DNA of 64,000 nt from CAYUQT01 sp964596165 (GTDB taxonomy: Bacteria > Planctomycetota > Phycisphaerae > UBA1845 > JAFGLZ01): assembly GCA_964596165.1 (NCBI GenBank), contig CAZQTW010000011.1:53727-117726 (forward strand), given 5' to 3'. The translations under genes were made by a program, and so were the position numbers. This document shows positions 62,215 to 64,000 of this stretch, in pieces. The stretch's first letter is position 1; every line of letters starts with the position of its first letter. The notes below the pieces were generated by a model. It ran no database searches. It had not been told where the DNA came from and saw nothing but the letters and a program-made list of their open reading frames with translations.

Positions 62215-63309
62215 ATGAGTTGGAGACTCGGGCGTACTGTCGTAGCGGTGGTCGTCGCGTTCGGCGACGTGTGCCCGGCCGCCCCGGTCATCGAGGACGC
62301 GCACGTCGTCAAGATGCCCAAGGGCAAGTACGGCCCGCGCGGCATGCCGGGAGACATCGTCGAGCTGAAGGACGGCACGTTGTTGATGTCCTACACGATG
62401 ACGGCGAGCTGCGGACCCGCGCCGTTCGGCATCGTCGGTCGGAAGTCGACCGACAAGGGCAGGACGTGGAGCGAGCCGTTCAGCCTGGTGCCGAACCCCC
62501 AGGCCCCATCGACCAAGGGATACTACTGTCATCCCAGCTTCATCAGGCTGCCCAACGGCGATCTGCTGCTGTCGTACATCTATGCGGTTGAAACGCTGCC
62601 CTACTACGGTCAGAACTATTACAAGCGAACGAGCAACGACGGCCTGACCTGGAGCGAACAGTTCGTCATGACGCCGCATCCCGGCTACATCATCATGCAC
62701 AACGCCAAGCTGCTGCGACTGTCGACCGGACGGCTCATCGCCCCAACCGAATACAAGGCCCGTTGGCCGAGCAGCAACGACCACGGCGGATACGTCAGCC
62801 TCGTGTATTACTCCGACGATCAGGGCTACAGTTGGCAAAAGGCGAGGAACGCCGTCGACGCCGACCCACAGGAGTCACAGGAGGCACACGTCGTCGAGCT
62901 CAAGGACGGCCGGCTCCTCATGATCTTTCGCACGTATGCCGGGTGCATCGGCCGCTCGTACTCCACGGACAAGGGCGAGACGTGGTCCAAGGCGGAACTG
63001 GTCAGGGAATGGAAGCTCTCGCCAAACGCCAGCGCGGTGACGATCACCCGAATCCCGAGCACGGGCGACCTGCTCTTGATACGAACGACCGGCGGCAAGG
63101 AGGGCAAGCGGAACCCGATGGTGTCGGCCATTTCGAGGGATGAAGGCACCACGTGGACCAACGAGCGGCCGATCGCCGCCGATCCCGACGGCGACTACGG
63201 CTATCAGAGCGTGACGTTCGTTGACAACGTCGCGGTCGTCAGCTACCACGCGCTCGACGGGCTGCACGTGGCGCGGATTCCTCCTGACTGGTTCTACGCG
63301 AAGAACTGA
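62215..63309 (+). CDS. Exported sialidase/BNR-type protein
   Basis: A 364-residue protein with signal peptide (SWRLGRTVVAVVVAFGDV) and a six-bladed sialidase-like propeller. Asp-box motifs S-x-D-x-G-x-x-W appear as STDKGRTWS, SNDGLTWSE, SDDQGYSWQK, STDKGETWSK and SRDEGTTWTN. Members include sialidases and other exo-glycosidases; the Arg triad for sialic acid is not obvious by eye, so the substrate is open. It diverges from the giant hydrolase gene, with only 171 bases between, so the two may be co-regulated. The ATG at 62215 follows GAAAGGA. Confidence 0.85.
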   Translation: MSWRLGRTVVAVVVAFGDVCPAAPVIEDAHVVKMPKGKYGPRGMPGDIVELKDGTLLMSYTMTASCGPAPFGIVGRKSTDKGRTWSEPFSLVPNPQAPSTKGYYCHPSFIRLPNGDLLLSYIYAVETLPYYGQNYYKRTSNDGLTWSEQFVMTPHPGYIIMHNAKLLRLSTGRLIAPTEYKARWPSSNDHGGYVSLVYYSDDQGYSWQKARNAVDADPQESQEAHVVELKDGRLLMIFRTYAGCIGRSYSTDKGETWSKAELVREWKLSPNASAVTITRIPSTGDLLLIRTTGGKEGKRNPMVSAISRDEGTTWTNERPIAADPDGDYGYQSVTFVDNVAVVSYHALDGLHVARIPPDWFYAKN

Positions 63310-63641
63310 ACACGGCCGAAATTCGGGTCGCGGGGCCCGGAACTGAAGTCCGGAAGACCGAGGCATACAACGTGGCAACCGACGCGCTGGCGCGAGAAGT
63401 CCTGCTCGCACACCTTGCCGCAAGAACCTTTCTCCGCCGTTTGGTTCGAGATGGGAATCTCGAGCTGGCCGGATTTCCCCAGAAACAGCGCAAGTCGTCG
63501 TTCAATCGACGGTCCGGCGCCGCGGGCGCGGTACAAGGAGACACCCTCGGACGCTCGGAGTGGACCAGACACGGTCGCACCGGCATCCGAGGGATGTAAG
63601 AGAACACGCTCGTAAGTCGGATCCGCGGACCCAAGGACGCG
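63310..63641. other. Convergent intergenic region, nothing recognised
   Basis: A 332-base region after the sialidase-like gene, converging with the chemotaxis receptor. No gene, terminator or repeat recognised. Confidence 0.45.
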
Positions 63642-64000
63642 TTAGAATTGACTGAATTCGCGATCGCTCACTGCGGCGGTCAGTGTTCTTCCGTCATCGG
63701 TCGAGACGGCATGGGCCATTTCCGTCCCCATGGACGATATCTCGCTCTTGTTCAGCGGCTTGCGCCAGGAGGCATTGCGGACACTGTTCGCGGTGCTCCG
63801 GCAGGCATCTGCCAGGGTGCTGGGCCTTCCTTTCCCACTTCCGCCAACCAGGGCGATGAGTTCCTCGACCATTTCCTTGACCATCTGCGCCTGAGCGCTA
63901 AGTTCCTCCGCTGCTGAAGAGGACTCTTCTGAGTTCGCGGCCGTTTGCTGCGTCACCTTGTCCATCTGGGCAACGGCCGTGTTGACCTGATCCACGCCCT
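63642..64000 (-). CDS. Methyl-accepting chemotaxis protein, C-terminal part (5' end outside window)
   Basis: The visible 118 codons read DQVNTAVAQMDKVTQQTAAN, SEESSSAAEELSAQAQMVKE, the heptad pattern of the signalling domain's second helix with methylation-site-like SSSAAEELSAQA. The 45 residues after LIALVGG are not typical and may be a linker or tail. The gene runs off the window edge. Confidence 0.8.
   Translation of the reverse strand, partial: GVDQVNTAVAQMDKVTQQTAANSEESSSAAEELSAQAQMVKEMVEELIALVGGSGKGRPSTLADACRSTANSVRNASWRKPLNKSEISSMGTEMAHAVSTDDGRTLTAAVSDREFSQF

Noticed and set aside
1..64000. tRNA, rRNA, CRISPR array or intact transposon
   Set aside because: No cloverleaf-like sequence with a T-loop motif, no rRNA landmark, no regular 25-40-bp direct repeats and no DDE or HUH transposase with intact motifs was seen.

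Overview
The window looks like a chromosomal segment of a planctomycete, probably Phycisphaerae-like. The evidence is a secreted protein whose N-terminal helix is a type IV prepilin signal with the FTLIELLVVVAIIALL pattern. In addition there is an HzsA-related cytochrome fragment, Tat-signal oxidoreductase and isomerase proteins, a sulfatase, a GH172-type (DUF2961) protein, BNR/sialidase-like enzymes, many lipoproteins, and short secreted proteins with a hydrophobic-plus-arginine C-terminal tail. The DNA is GC-rich. I saw no rRNA, tRNA, CRISPR array or intact transposon.

Layout. 1-7.6 kb: HzsA-related 3' end, a URO-D family protein, a broken serine hydrolase, formate-THF ligase (fhs), a secreted trypsin-like protease and a Gfo/Idh/MocA oxidoreductase. 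8.2-12.8 kb: a sulfur-handling operon made of an MBL/triple-rhodanese protein, two half-size YeeE/YedE permeases (the second fused to a rhodanese domain) and a decayed rhodanese. 13.1-17.1 kb: a group of small exported proteins, including a paralogous pair of which one carries a 17-unit pentapeptide repeat, a DGSC-motif lipoprotein, and a protein with a Trp/Asp-rich tail. 17.2-24.6 kb: an MBL hydrolase and a prepilin-like protein, then an unstable stretch with a truncated sulfatase, a GH172-type protein, an SGNH hydrolase and several gene remnants. Two copies of a prepilin/URO-D gene pair have decayed in a complementary way here.

25-38.6 kb: lipoproteins (one faintly leukocidin-like), a B12-binding radical SAM protein, an M23 peptidase with PKD repeats, a DUF433/DUF5615 toxin-antitoxin-like pair, a Tat-exported sugar-phosphate isomerase-like protein, an orphan HTH protein followed by phased iterons, and a large BNR-4 protein. 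39.0-44.8 kb: a tight operon with acyl-CoA dehydrogenase, MaoC hydratase, PHP-domain protein, two thiolase-fold proteins and two DUF35 Zn-ribbon/OB proteins, probably for oxidation or rearrangement of an unusual acyl-CoA. 45.2-57 kb: MFS transporter, YkgJ protein, VapBC-type loci (some broken), LpoB/CsgG-like lipoprotein, aldo/keto reductase, glycosidase-like protein, chorismate synthase (aroC) and a GIY-YIG-like protein. 57.1-63.3 kb: a 1630-residue tandem alpha/beta-hydrolase/glycosidase fusion, divergent from a sialidase-like protein. The window ends in the C-terminus of a chemotaxis receptor.

Intergenic spaces hold short dispersed GC-rich repeats in at least three families. Overall this is a polysaccharide-degrading, secretion-rich genome region with abundant small-scale gene decay. 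The most promising unexplained items are the pentad-repeat secreted protein pair, the thiolase/DUF35/PHP operon whose two thiolase-fold subunits both lack the usual nucleophile, the giant tandem-hydrolase fusion, and the reciprocal prepilin/URO-D remnants.
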